Below are positions 22,211 through 33,837 of a stretch of 64,000 nucleotides of DNA, in pieces. Made by a program: the position numbers and the translations under genes. Position 1 is the first letter of the stretch; each line of letters begins with the position of its first letter. Source of the DNA: Armigeres subalbatus (lineage: Eukaryota; Arthropoda; Insecta; Diptera; Culicidae); NCBI RefSeq assembly GCF_024139115.2, contig NC_085141.1, positions 32,441,242-32,505,241 on the forward strand, read 5' to 3'. The notes beneath the pieces were generated by a model that did no database searches, was not told the DNA's origin, and saw only the letters and a list, made by a program, of their open reading frames with translations.

Positions 22211-23867
22211 GTGTCCATTAGGGTGGTTCAAAAATCGATTTTTCTCCACAGCGCTTATCTGATTCTTTATCATGTTCTGAGTGTCTTCTGCAAATTTGGA
22301 TTACATCTGATTTAGCACAAGCCGTTTCAAGTTTACATGCAAATTAGTATGAGGAAATTTATTTTTGCGTTCTACTGTTCATGGCGCTTACTCATTAAGC
22401 GCAGGTTAAAAGAAAACCTACAAAGCTAAAAGGAATACACCAGAGCTATCACTCAGCGAAAACCGCATCCTAATTAATCGTTCCAATAATTAGTAATCGA
22501 TTTAATCTATACCGTAGTTTTCTGGAGCTAATTGCGTAACTCCTCAACAAGCAACATTGCTGCTCGTGGCGCGAAAGATAGCACACACAAATTCAGGCTA
22601 CTATGTTGCACTGCACGTTTTAGTGATGCCCTCTAAGGAGTTTAACGATCATGACTAAAGATTCGCAACCTAAATTAAAATCGATTACTAATTGTTGGAA
22701 CGAATAATTAAGAAGCGGTATTCGTTGGGTGCAAGCTCTTGAGTATTCCTTTTAGCTATGTAGTTTTTCTTTTAACCTGCGCTCAATAGGGAAACGTCAT
22801 AATCGGTATTACGCATTGCATGAAAAATTTGGAAACCGAGAAAATTGAATACGCCTCCAATGAATATTTTCCGGGCTATTGATCGAAGGTGGCTAATGCT
22901 GAATTTACGATTTTTGTTTATTATTATGTTCTTGTCATTTCTACATTTAATTCAATCTAAAAAAACAAGGACATTAGCATGTCCAAGGGCTCAATGAGCT
23001 CTCTCCTGGCCACTACGAATTGTGGAGCTAGTCTAGAATCTGGTGAAGTTTGACAGAGGAAGAAAACATTTATGAAATGTTGCATGTATCAGCAAGCAGG
23101 TCCTTGCGGACCTTCCAGCCAGAGTGATCGTGTGTCGCTCGAAGCTTACTGACCCAAATCATGATGTTGGGTGGGATTCTTAACAAACCCAACACGATTG
23201 CCTCCAGGTCTGCCCAGATATAATAAACCGTCGTAGATATCGATCACTACGAACAACATAAGAGTTTTTGGACAAAATTCTGCTTGACGGTCTTTTGAAT
23301 TTGATAAATATTTCATTGGTAAATTGCTTTTAGCTGAGCCATAACATATTAAATTTGTATGCAATCAATATCAAATGTTGAGGAGCACAACTATGGTAAA
23401 ATTGATTTGATGGCCAATGATTCCAGTTTGATCATAATATATGAACATCAGTGCCTCACGGGATGAATCCTGTAAATTACGAGTTAGTTGACACCAGTAG
23501 GTTGCTGATGATTAGTCTTTCCATGTTTATGCTATCGTGCAAACACGCCGTTAAAATCATGGACTTCATGACAGTTGATTTGATTTAAATAATGTTCAGT
23601 TCAACGCACACTATGTACGATTTGTTCCATGCGGGGATTGCCCTCTGCGCGTTATTTTCACGAAGCTAGCCAAATTTTCCTTTTCTCCGTAATATAATGA
23701 AAAAATAAATTTCCCCACACTAATTTGCATACAAACTTGAAACGGCTTGTGCTAAATCAGTTTTAATCCAAATGAGCTCAAATTTTCGGAGGACTCTCAG
23801 AACATGATGAATAATCCGATGAGCGCTGTGGAGCAAAATCGATTGTTTGAACCATTCTAGTGTCCAT
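22211..23867. mobile_element. hAT-like element with long foldback arms, 8-bp target duplication
   Basis: Element 22219-23859 is flanked by GTGTCCAT at 22211-22218 and 23860-23867. Ends are TAGGGTGGTTCAAAAATCG and CGATTGTTTGAACCATTCTA. The left outer arm (to about 22370) contains GATTTAGCACAAGCCGTTTC, mirrored at about 23735-23760. Within it a second palindrome (22380-22511 and 22671-22802) has CATTAAGCGCAGGTTAAAAG arms. Two further incomplete copies lie at 27447 and 54705. About 890 bp at 22807-23695 is absent from the 54705 copy and is probably a later insertion. The 8-bp duplication and TAGGG ends point to hAT. No transposase. Confidence 0.82.
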
Positions 23868-25755
23868 AGTACCCCATAACAACTAGCCCACACCCCCCCC
23901 CCCCCCACGTGATACACAGCACGTCGTTTACCAAAATGAAACTCGCTACATTCCCTATCCAACATTCCAGTGATTTCTCGTGAAAGTGCAGGTGACTCGT
24001 CGGCTTCCATCTAAGAAAGTGAGTATCATGTCAACATTTTCCTACCCATTCCTTGACATGCATTCGGACATGGTCGGCGCTAGTATTGCTTTATATTGGG
24101 TCACCAGTTTTTACACATTGAGGAAGATGTTAATCCCAAACATCGTCTGTTGGATCCCTGTGTAATAACAGTTGACCATGCAATAACGGATAGCACTCTT
24201 GGACGGTCAATTATGCTCATGCTCATTTTTTTTTTTAGAAAGAAATGGTCTTTCCCAGGCTTATGAGTCCAGTTGATACAAAAATTGTACTGAAAGTAAA
24301 TTGATTGAGAAATTTTGATTTTATCCAGCTTTTTATTATAGCTACAGATCAACTATGGTATTTGAATTTTGACACTGTACATTATTAGATTTTATAGGGC
24401 CATCCTAGTAACCTTGGAGTCCTACTCACAATTGCACAATTGACACGTCAAAAGTTTCGCTTTGTTTTTCTATTCCCACCTTACTAATATTTATTTAATT
24501 TTAGATGTTTTGGAGATAAAACCATATTCATGGATATCATATGAAGCTTTTTCTACAACATGATTGCTCGACGGAATGCCTGGAGTTGGAAAATGTTTGA
24601 GTGCAAGAACTGTCCATTTAAAAAGCCCAGCTAAAGCCCCGCACTTCATTTGATGAATCCGGGAATCCCGGAATGGGCAATAGAGTTTTTGAGTCAATGC
24701 ATTCACGCGTCTTAAAACCGCCACTGATACTGTAATTATTCGTTTGGGTAGTTCGTGGAGCCTCTACCCCGATGTCGGCTGTGCAATGCTTCGGAATAAC
24801 AAAATACAAATTCAGGACGTAGGTGGACCAACACATGACCTTCAGGACTATCTGCCTAAAAATTAATTTGTGCAGACATAGTAAAAAAAAAAAATTCCTT
24901 TCTAGCATCTATTTAAACATAATTGTATTCTTTTCTTTGCGGCTCTGCGGAATCTATTGGGGCCTTTTGATATTTTATAGTGTAGCAATGATGTCAGGCT
25001 CTTAAACCACCAGCGTGGGACTGCAACATCTATAAGTTTCTGTGGGAAGGTTTCTGGGTATACTCTGCGCTATTCTGCGGTACGTGACCAACAGTGGTAG
25101 AACTGTTTAGGTTTTGGCGAAAGACCTAGTCCGCGGCACACTAAACAATTGCTGATTGGTCGGAATGTCGCGCAATATAAGGGCTGAGACAAGGGGTCGA
25201 CAAGGGCTGAGACAAGGGAATGTTGCGCAATATAAGGACTGTGTGTAGGTGTCTAAAGATAATCCGATCAAATATAGCCATCGATACCAAGAAACATAAG
25301 TTATTCTGTGCTGCAAAGCAATTAATGCTCTTCAGAATATTCCATTCAAGCACGCCATCCCTGAGATTTATTGAGCTGTGGTCAGATAGTTTTGGGAAGG
25401 ATCTATGCTGAGTTACCGGTAGTTACACTTGATCCACCTAAAATATAATAAATGTTAAAAAGAAGCCGATAAAACATTCCATTATACAAAAATGTAAAAG
25501 ATCTTGTGGACCAATCGTTTTCAAAATAAACAAAGTGAAAATTTTCATTTTATAAACAGTTTAGCGTAGTTATTAGCAACAAGAATTTCACTATAAGTAT
25601 TGTACACAGCAAATGTCAAAACTGAATTACCATAGTTGATTTATGGCTAGCGTAAAAAGCTGGATATTGCTGAGTAATATCCGCTAAGAAGCTCATATAA
25701 AAAAATAGACAGATCTGGAAAATGTAATTTGAAAAATGATTTTGCCTCGTATAAG
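23868..25755. other. Non-coding stretch with poly-C and a dispersed repeat
   Basis: Contains a C14 run near 23894-23907. At 24325-24420, TCCAGCTTTTTATTATAGC and GATCAACTATGG recur at 61477-61570, marking a dispersed repeat. A short direct duplication GGGCTGAGACAAGGG occurs at 25180 and 25205. No gene is recognised; short frames here show no family. Confidence 0.5.
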
Positions 25756-26215
25756 ACTCAAGTATTTGGGCCCCGGAACTGCTCAGTGCCGGAAGGGCAC
25801 TGTCTTAAACCCCAAGCCACTGGTCTAGCCACGGCAGCTTAGCGGGGGCGGGCGCAGAAGGCCTCTTTTAGCTCCGGGTCTCAGGGCGGGGTGACGTAAA
25901 GAAGCTTTCGGAGCGTGAGAACCCTGTCGAACGAGAATACAATAACGACGAAGGCATGCAGCGTGTGCTCTGCAACAGGTGCTTGTGGGCAACGGATGTG
26001 GCCGGCGATGGCGACTGAGAAAGCCAAGGGCGATGACAAATGCGGCTCGATTGCCGCGACGAGTGCGGCCGACACCAATACCGCTTGATAAAGCGGTTGT
26101 CGATAACGACCGGTCAATATGGATGCGGGTTAGCTGGCAAATGTCGCGAACGCAGGCGGTCGACAATGGCGAGCGGCGAGTGCGGCTCAACGAAATCGTC
26201 TAAAAAACTCTAAAT
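25756..26215. other. GC-rich island of unknown nature
   Basis: About 460 bp with clearly higher GC and many CpG than the surrounding AT-rich DNA (for example GCGGGGGCGGGCGCAG, GCGACGAGTGCGGCCGAC). A minus frame 26190-25825 is open for 121 codons but its Arg/Leu/Ser-rich product has no recognisable domain. It could be a gag or LTR fragment of an unidentified retroelement or a short host exon/promoter. Confidence 0.35.
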
Positions 26216-27224
26216 GGGTCTCGCCTCTAACACAGTCAGTCACCAACTGCCTTCTCTTCGCGAACTTTTATTGAGCCCCCTTTTCACCTTTCGGCTTCAA
26301 ACGCATCGTACTACATTTCCGATAGAGTCCTATAAGAAGAGTAACGTCATGTGCCACGTTTGACAGGTTTCCTGCTCGTTTGGAACGCGCATTTGTATGG
26401 AACTGACAGACGATTCTGTTCCAATTCTGACACTTGACGACACTGTTATTATAGTCACTGTAATTTCCGATACTCTCACCAATACCACCCATCGAAAATG
26501 AGTGTCCGTCCGACACTGCGTTTCTGATGTCGACCACCCCATTCAAACTGACCGTTTATCTAACTATGCTACTATAATGATGACTAAACTAAATTTCTCA
26601 CGCTCAATATTAAAGGAACAATAACCAATGTTACCTGTTGGTAACACTCGTTAGTGCGTATTAATCATGCACCAACATCTATTGAGCAGTGACATTTACG
26701 CATTGCCCATTTCATTTATTATTGTTTCTATATTTGACTGTTTCAAGTGGATTATTTTCACCAAATTAATTTGCAAATAGAAACTATGTATAGTCGAAAG
26801 TGCTCATAGCTAACACACAAATGTAATCTGTTTTGAACTTAATCGCCGTTAAAGCAAAGCCATTCAAAATTACTATCCAGGAAACAGGCTTTGAAGTTTC
26901 TGTTAATAGGATCCGATCTGATTACAAGTTTCAAACTTCAATGGAAAAGTGAGAAAGGCATATTAGCTAACTCTGTGATTATGCGGTAATGGATGTTGTG
27001 ATTGAAAGCAAATTCAATGGTGGGTGGCTGTTTTTAGTTTTCAGGAAGCTTGGTTTGACAATATCAAAACCGTACGATGGATTAGACAAAAAAAAACTAA
27101 TCTGCCATAAACAAGCTTGCTACCGGATATATACTGTCGTTCTGCACGCATGAATATCACTAATCAATTATTAGTATTGCGGATGATTTTGCATATGAAC
27201 AATGTTTAAAGCCGAACAACAAGT
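26216..27224. other. Non-coding stretch
   Basis: No coding or repeat signature I can name. Short minus frames near 26268-26546 lack any family pattern. Confidence 0.4.
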
Positions 27225-27432
27225 TCTTGACTTCATCTCATAGCTTATGCCCATCCGATCAAAAACAAATCAATGGAAAGGAAACTGAATTGTTTCTATT
27301 TTTGTGATTCTGATTTGTGCAACCATATAAGCAAAAAGAAGCGACTAGATTGGTGCTGCTGCTGCTGTGAAGGAAACTTCACGATGAGATGAATATTTGT
27401 TCAGTGAAATGGAAATGGGAACAGTTCTTTTT
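27225..27432. mobile_element. MITE, family copy 2 (partner at 21451)
   Basis: Matches the 21451-21670 element in the same orientation (ACTTCATCTCATAGCT, AAAAACAAATCAATGGAAAGG, AAAAGAAGCGAC, GATGAGATGAATAT, GGGAACAGTTC). Ends are eroded. A CTG trinucleotide expansion (GCTGCTGCTGCTG) is private to this copy. Confidence 0.6.
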
Positions 27433-27446
27433 ATATAAGTACCTAT

Positions 27447-27745
27447 TAGGGTGATTCAAAAAATTGATTCTGCTCCACAACGCTCATTTGATTCTGTATC
27501 ATGTTCTGAGTGTCCTCCGAAAATTTGAGCTCATTTGGATTAAAACTGATTTAGCACAAGCCGTTTCAAGTTTGCATGGAAATTAGTATGGGGAAATTTA
27601 TTTTTTATACTGATTATAGCGCTTCCTCATTAAGCGCAGGCAAAAAGAAAACCTACATAGCTAAAAGAAATACTTAAGAGCTTTTACTCAGCGAAAACCG
27701 CGTCTTGATTGATTGCCCCAAGAATTAGTAATCGATTTTAATATA
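27447..27745. mobile_element. hAT-like foldback element, left half
   Basis: TAGGGTGATTCAAAAAATTG start, then GATTTAGCACAAGCCGTTTC and CATTAAGCGCAGGCAAAAAG, the left outer and inner arms of the element at 22219. It breaks at AATCGATTTTAATATA. The matching right inner arm is at 30418-30515, so about 2.7 kb now separates the halves. Confidence 0.8.
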
Positions 27746-28474
27746 TTTTTTTCGATGTTTTATTTTATTTTTTTTAAATTTTGAACTTTATGCATCACTG
27801 TTTTTTACTTGATACGAAATATATCATTCATAGACTATAAATAGTCTAGATGTTCCACAACAATAAACTGCCAAACTGCCAGCTCAAGGTATGGTAGACG
27901 GTCAGTCGCACCCACCAAGATCTTTTCGATTACGCTGAGAAGTAACAGTACAGAGGAAATACATCCTTGCTCCACATCAGCGATAACCCGAATGAGGTCA
28001 CACAAAGCTCTGACCCTATTTGAAAATACATTGCAACCCTGGGCGCCAAACAGATTTTTGTGATTCAGACAGACAAAACAGACAGCATAGGGTCACCTCC
28101 ACCGACTGCTGATCGACCTTGGGGGCCGCTTCAGATTTCCTGCTTCGGATGGCTGCTTTTTGAAGAATGCTGGCTGAGGCTTGAAGATTCTGTACGAAGT
28201 GATGGAACCAACATTTCAGCTTTCCAAGTGAGTGAATTATTGAAGCGATAATCTTCGGTTGTTGCAGCCATGTTTTCTTCATTGGTCAGTTGGGGCGGGT
28301 GGACTCTCCGGTCAACTATGCTAGGAAAGCCACAACATCCGGCGATTATCGCTCCTCTACGATATTTCACGATGCCTAATTGGAGCAAGGACAAATCCGT
28401 GGATGCCAGAGATTAGCTGAAACGTTGCCTCGACCACTTAGAAAAACATCGAATTTTGACGACTTATCCTAATT
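27746..28474. other. Unassigned DNA within the split hAT-like element
   Basis: Higher GC from 27890. The minus frame 28394-28016 region gives PPQLTNEENMAATTEDYRF, not recognised. It could belong with the LOA-like LINE remnant just downstream or be a separate insertion. Confidence 0.35.
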
Positions 28475-29360
28475 CAGATATAAGGAAAGGTTGACAATTC
28501 TCCGCCTGCTGCAAGCAAGATTCCGCAGGGCTGATCATCTGAGAACCATACTGTCATTTTTTGCATTATCCTGGAGCAAGTCAATGAATTTCAAAAGGCC
28601 CTCCATTTGGTACTGATTGCCCACGGAAAGCCTTCGAAGGCGTCCTTAGAAGCAAGGGAGGCCTAGACAAAATCCAGAGTCCAGCACAATATAATCGCTT
28701 AAGTGTGGCAAGGCTGGATGTATTATGTCTCTGTTGCTGTTGCCCATAGTAATAGACAAAATCAGGGGCCGCTCTAGCAGCCCTCCACCATAGAGCAATC
28801 GTACTACCTTGAGCCAGATGACGATACTGCAGTACTAACGCAACGGTGGAGTAAACTGAATGACCTGGTTGAACGCTCCCCCCATCAACTTCGACAACAC
28901 CGAATCATTGGATGTGAACAACTCCAACTCTACGGTAGCCGGGCAAACAGTGGAGTAGGTCGAAAACCAAAGCCAGTCAACTTTGGGTGGCGGTCTAGGC
29001 AATGCACCAAACCCCGAATACTCAACCCTAAAGTGAAATCTGTGATGTTATACGGATAGTGATACTTGGTGCGTGTCAACGTTTTACAGCTCGGACCTTG
29101 TGGCCTCACAACTGGATTCTGAATCTTTAGTCCCATCGACGATGCCATCGAAATCCAATATCAACAGCAACTTCACAGTGTGACTTAGGTCTACCATACC
29201 ATACATAAGAGCGGAGACCGCAGGACATCGTAGCAGGGGCAGACCTAGGATCTCTTGGCAACGAAACCCTAACAGAGAAATAAATGAAATCTATTGGCCT
29301 AATTCAAGGATGGAGATCGTGTACCTAGGCCCTATGTCCCCCAAAAAGTGCTCAGAACAC
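28475..29360 (+). pseudogene. LOA-clade LINE remnant (RT to C-terminus), highly decayed
   Basis: Plus-strand fragments in shifting frames recall LOA/Lian-type pol: a segment equivalent to the RT motif-A region (about 28590-28700), IVIDKIRGRSSS-like text near 28745, DDDTAVLTQRWSKLNDL near 28815-28870 (the LADDIAL... motif C region), RSPPSTSTTPNH, KSVMLYG-like and DTWCVS near 29040-29070, SHRRCHRNPI near 29130 and AGHRSRGRPRISWQRN near 29220-29270. The order matches LOA pol C-termini. More than ten stops and frameshifts are present, so this is an old copy. Confidence 0.65.
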
Positions 29361-30417
29361 AAGAGTGTGTGATGATTGGATTCCAGTTTATAAATACCAC
29401 ATGTACATGGGGAAGGAAATCAATGTGCCATATAACCTATGTATCGTATAACTTTGATTAGCTATATTTACAAAGCAATAGAGATTTATTTTGAAACTAT
29501 TTGAAAGAACGTTTTATTTTTCATAAATCAATTGGACCTGTGACTCTCAAAAAGCAAGGTTATTTTCAGTGTATCGACACTTTGCTTGGAATAAGGTTAA
29601 CGAAAATCTGCAACCAGACGCCTGAGAAAACATCTCAGATCGTGTGGGGGTCGGGAAGCGCCCAGACAGCAATCGCTGTCCATGAGTCGAAATGACCTCC
29701 TTAAGACTATACAGAAACCCCCGCAGCTCATCAGCGCATGTTTCTTGTATGGGCGAGTTTAGCGTCCATTGCATCCTCTCTACGGGTTTGTCCGAGGTCG
29801 TATCTATGCCGCGAATAAGTAGCATGGCATTCCAATAATTTTAGGATCGTGGGCATACTGCTATGGCATTCTTCGAATAGGTGACGTGACGTCACTTCAG
29901 ACGTCACCTAAGTATGCCGTATAATCCTGGAAGTTTGCAATTCCGAGCCTATGCAAGAACGTGATGAAACAGCCATGTCCAAACAACACATCTGTAATTT
30001 CATAAGTACATCTGCCTATTGCCCCTATTGATTCAACTAGTTTGAGTTTCATACTTGACTTAAACAAACGCTTATAATTCTAACAGTACTTTGGTGTTAT
30101 GGATTATGGAGAATTGTGGTGTTATGGATTCAACAGTTTACTTAGTCCTTTTCCAAAAAGATGAACAGAAATGTCTACAAAAATAAGTTCCAGTATTTTT
30201 TTAATTATATAAAGTTTGTGCTAAATTCACAACTGGATAAATATTTTACAAACATTCATTTTCATTGTTTTTTCTAAACATTCTTTGCTATAATCTGTCA
30301 TTAAAATTTAAAATTTTCCTTGTAATAAGTGCACTTTAGACTTTTTTTTTCGTTTCCTTGTTATTTTTTTATCCCCCCTTTCGTGCATTCCAAGAGCTGT
30401 CGGACATAAAATAAATT
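29361..30417. other. Non-coding stretch
   Basis: A minus frame 29825-29547 (92 codons) reads ELRGFLYSLKEVISTHG and similar, unrecognised. A perfect GTGACGTCAC palindrome is at 29889-29898. Nothing else is supported. Confidence 0.4.
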
Positions 30418-30515
30418 TAATATTTGTATCGACCTTTTTGGAACGATTAATTAAGATGCGAGTTTCGCTGAGTGAAAGCTCTTGAGTATTCCTTCTAGCT
30501 ATGTAGGTTTTTTTA
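30418..30515. mobile_element. hAT-like foldback element, right inner arm of the 27447 copy
   Basis: AACGATTAATTAAGATGCGAG, GAAAGCTCTTGAGTATTCC and CTATGTAGG match the right inner arm seen at 22680-22790 and 55020-55090. The outer right arm and terminus are lost. Confidence 0.75.
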
Positions 30516-31636
30516 AGCTGCTCGACCCAAACTTGGCTCCATTTGCTTGTTTAGTTCTCGAATTATGCAGAAATATATGTTTCAAAGACCAACACCTCAC
30601 TTAAAGAAAGTTCTTGGTCACAATTTTTGTTCAGCGGCCCTTTGAGTTATTGAATTTTGTCAGAAACAAGGCACATTATCCCCATTGTGCAGTGTCTTAA
30701 ATCGTGTTTTAGCGCGTTTGATTAATATGTAGTATCTACGTTTATTATGTGATTTAGCGTATTAGTGTTTCCAGTAAGTTCATGCTTCTTCAGAGGTATT
30801 CAGCTTAATGATCAATCTTCCTGAAAGTGAGATGATTTTTTTTCCATTCTGCAACTTACAAGGTTTGTGTCTTCACAAATGTTGTAGAAGAAAAACACTT
30901 GCGCAAAGTATGTAATTTCATTATTTTGGAGATATGTTTTTTGTATATTCTATGGAGTTCTAGATAGTATTGAAATACGCCATTTGGTGACTGTTGCGAC
31001 TTAAAAACTTGAAAAACAAAAAAGTTATAACAGAGTAGCAACCATTGATATGTACTATCATTCTAAGCTAAGCTAAAAAACAAAAAAAAGGTAAAACAGT
31101 TTTTATGGATTTTTAGTCATTTGTCTATGTATAAAAATGAGTTTGCTTTTCCTTTGAGGCATTATAATTCACGACCGGGTTGACCGATTTGTTTGTTCAT
31201 CAATCGATTTGTCTGGGGATCAGATGTATTTGTACATACTAATAGTTGATCAACTTAACGGCAAAAATGGAAAAATGTCAAAATGCAACGGTTTTATGAG
31301 TTCTAAAGAAAGCCATCAAGCTCACACAGAATTGTCGCACATACATAATCACTCGCGCATTGTAATTTTTTCAGTCAAACAAAGATCACGGGAAAAGTAC
31401 ACGATCGAACATTTTAAGCATGAAAATGTTTCGAAAACTGTCATAGCATTGTTTGGTCTACCGAAATCCATTGTAAACAAACATAATTGTGAGGCCAAAG
31501 ACACGAAGCAACTCATAAGCAGGATCAGAAGCAGCATTCCGAAAACAGATGTGGCAGAACCGTACAGCGGTCACGTCATACCAGCAGGACTAAGCTGCGC
31601 CACACGGCTAACCACGGACCACAAGCTAATATTCAT
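30516..31636. other. Non-coding stretch with an unrecognised plus-strand frame
   Basis: From 31209 a frame is open for about 143 codons before it enters the transposon at 31639. It reads NGFMSSKESHQAHTELSHI, YTIEHFKHENVSKTVIALFG and CEAKDTKQLISRIRSSIPK. I recognise no domain. The frame is unusually long for this AT-rich DNA and is truncated by the transposon insertion. No start or splice evidence. It may be a decayed retroelement ORF or chance. Confidence 0.3.
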
Positions 31637-32045
31637 TACAGTGGGGACCCGATTTTATCAGCCCCCTGATGATTTTAGGGCTGATAAAATAGGGACACTG
31701 ATAAAATCGGGACATTTTTTCAAAACTATTTTTTTTAATATTTACATCAATAATAACATTTATTAGTTAGAACATAAAACGAAGTAGTGAGTTCGTTTCG
31801 CTAATCAAAGCGTCGTCAGTTCCGTTTCAACCATTATTCGTCTTATCGCTGTGTGTAAGGTGCTCAAATGAATGAACCATCGCAGAGGTCACATGTAGGT
31901 TTGTGTTTTTGATAGTGAAGTGTGATTAGTTATTTTGGCGTAAAGCTAAACTACCAGCTGAGTTCTATCAAAGGTTTGTAATTGCTATACATACAATATG
32001 TAGATTCTAGTTAGTTTTAATTCGCAAAATTCAATAGATTCAAAT

Positions 32046-32173
32046 TATGACACCAAACAAGCAAACTTCGAGAGAAAGAAGCGTAGCTCTCTTACTCTTA
32101 AGGATAAAGTAAAAATTCTTCGAAACCTTGAGGACAAGGGAACAACTAAGGCAGAAATCGCTGTAATGCAACG
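32046..32173 (+). pseudogene. Tigger/pogo transposase: N-terminal HTH (exon 1 of fragments)
   Basis: Frame from 32046 reads KKRSSLTLKDKVKILRNLED and KGTTKAEIAVMQR, the first CENP-B/PSQ-type helix-turn-helix that binds the inverted repeats. The start codon is uncertain: the ATG at 32047 is one base out of frame. It is cut by the MITE at 32176. Confidence 0.85.
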
Positions 32174-32562
32174 TACACACCAGTCAAGCAGTTTGACGAA
32201 CATTGACTCCGCCCCCAAGAAAACGCTTCGGTTGCTGCTTTGTTTGAACGTGTGTAAAGTTGTTCGAACAACCATTTGACAGTTGGCGGCTCGGTTGGAA
32301 AAAATTAAAACGATTTGATTTTGGTTTGAGTTGTCGGGGTGGAGTCAAAGCTCGCCGAACATGTTTGAGCATTTGTAGTAAAGTTGCACAAACCCCCATA
32401 TATTTTTTCATGGTTGGTGCTCGAGTTTGTGCTTCGGTCGTTCGTGTGTGATATTGTTGGTCGAATAAATTGATTGTTCGTGTCGCTGTTGATAAAACTT
32501 GATGAATGTTTGAATAAACGGGAGGTGGAGTCAATGTTGGTCGAACTGCTTGACCGTGTGTA
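32174..32562. mobile_element. TA-flanked MITE in transposase
   Basis: Element 32176-32560 is flanked by TA (32174-32175, 32561-32562). Its inverted repeats begin CACACCAGTCAAGCAGTTTG and continue through ACATTGACTCC, about 40 bp, with further imperfect pairing of TTGTTCGAAC-type sequence inside. Removing it rejoins the transposase codons without a frame change at the junction. Confidence 0.88.
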
Positions 32563-32775
32563 CGTTCCATAAAGTTTAACATCCATCCCACAGCTGTACG
32601 CAAAATATAGAAAAATGCGGAATCTATTCTTCGAGCTGCCTCCAACAAGAATTGCCGCCGGACCAAAAGCTTCAAGTATGTTTCGACAGGTGCGTATAAA
32701 AATTTGGAAAACACTTTGTTCCTGTGGTTCCTCAATCAAAGACGCGTCAACAAAACTGTATCAACGACAGCATTG
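32563..32775 (+). pseudogene. Tigger/pogo transposase: middle part
   Basis: After one frameshift near 32610 the frame reads AESILRAASNKNCRRTKSF and NLENTLFLWFLNQRRVNKTV, the region between the two CENP-B DNA-binding domains and the start of the second. The codons run intact up to 32775 and resume, in the same frame, at 36309 across the 23-bp duplication. Confidence 0.88.
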
Positions 32776-32879
32776 TCTTGTCTTGTCTTGTCTTAGCACA
32801 TGCACAGCCAGTATTGAAAAGCATCCTGGAAATGTCGGTTGTGTTTCCGAGCATTTTCTTGTCAGTATTCATATTTGCA

Positions 32880-33705
32880 GCATATCATGAATCCGACCAC
32901 TACCTCGTTGCAGTATGCCTGCGCTCAAAACTCTCGACGGTGTACAACACGCGTCGAAGTCGGACGCCGCGGCTTAACATTGGGCGGCTACAAGATGGTA
33001 GACTAGCCCAAGAATACGCGCAGCAGCTGGAAGTGGCACTTCCAACGGAAGAGCAGCTAGGCGCAGCATCTCTTGAAGATGGCTGGAGAGATATTCGATC
33101 CGCCATTGGTAGCACCGCAACCGCTGCACTTGGCACGGTGCCCCCGGATCAGAGAAACGACTGGTATGACGGCGAATGTGAGCAGTTAGTGGAAGAGAAG
33201 AATGCAGCATGGGCGAGATTGCTGCAACACCGCACGAGGGCGAACGAGGCACAAAACATAAACAGGCGCGGAACAGACAAAACTCGATTTTCCGGAGGAA
33301 AAAGCGCCAGCAGGAAGATCGAGACCGTGAAGAAACGGAGCAACTGTACCGCGCTAATAACACACGAAAGTTCTATGAGAAGTTAAACGGTTCACGTAAG
33401 GGCCACGTGCCACAGCCTGATATGTGTAAGGACATAAACGGGAACCTTCTTACGAACGAGCGTGAGGTGATCCAAAGGTGGCGGCAGCACTACGAAGAAC
33501 ACCTGAATGGCGATGTGGCAGACGAAGATGGCGGTATGGTGATGGACCTGGGAGAACGCACGCAGGACATAATTCCACCGGCTCCGGATCTCCAGGAAAT
33601 CCAGGAGGAGATTGGCCGGCTGAAGAACAACAAAGCCCCTGGGGTTGACCAACTACCAGGAGAGCTATTTAAACACGGTGGTGAGGCACTGGCTAGAGCG
33701 CTGCA
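32880..33705 (+). pseudogene. RTE-clade LINE fragment: endonuclease end, linker, RT start
   Basis: Reads HESDHYLVAVCLRSKLSTVY, the closing S-D-H block of the endonuclease with its catalytic residues, then RLAQEYAQQLEVALPTEEQL and NDWYDGECEQLVEEKNAAWA (linker), then after a frameshift RANNTRKFYEKLNGSRKGHV, GNLLTNEREVIQRWRQHYEE and IGRLKNNKAPGVDQLPGELF, the start of the RT. It ends abruptly in ALARALH at 33705, where unrelated sequence begins. It covers the domain gap between, but is not the same copy as, the minus RTE at 15188-18345. One frameshift near 33240. Confidence 0.88.
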
Positions 33706-33837
33706 CTGCACAGTGTTGCTTTTTGTCGATTTCGTGCGCTTTTTTAATAGCATCGTTTCTGTTGATTTTTTCGCTGTAGTTTGTTTGGAGGAAACGTTAG
33801 ATATCATAAAGGGCTTTTTTGAGAAAATCTGTGAAAT
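33706..33837. other. Junction sequence right of the RTE fragment
   Basis: AT-rich, continues the plus frame by chance to 33901 but without RT similarity. It precedes a GATTAATCCACCTA motif at 33838 shared with other element heads in this window. Confidence 0.5.

Noticed and set aside
29889..29898. GTGACGTCAC palindrome as a CRE regulatory site
   Set aside because: A single 10-bp palindrome in decayed non-coding DNA with no promoter or exon nearby is not enough to call a regulatory site.
32184..32735. Minus frames of 144-183 codons
   Set aside because: They cover the TA-flanked MITE and the antisense of the Tigger transposase. No independent protein signature.
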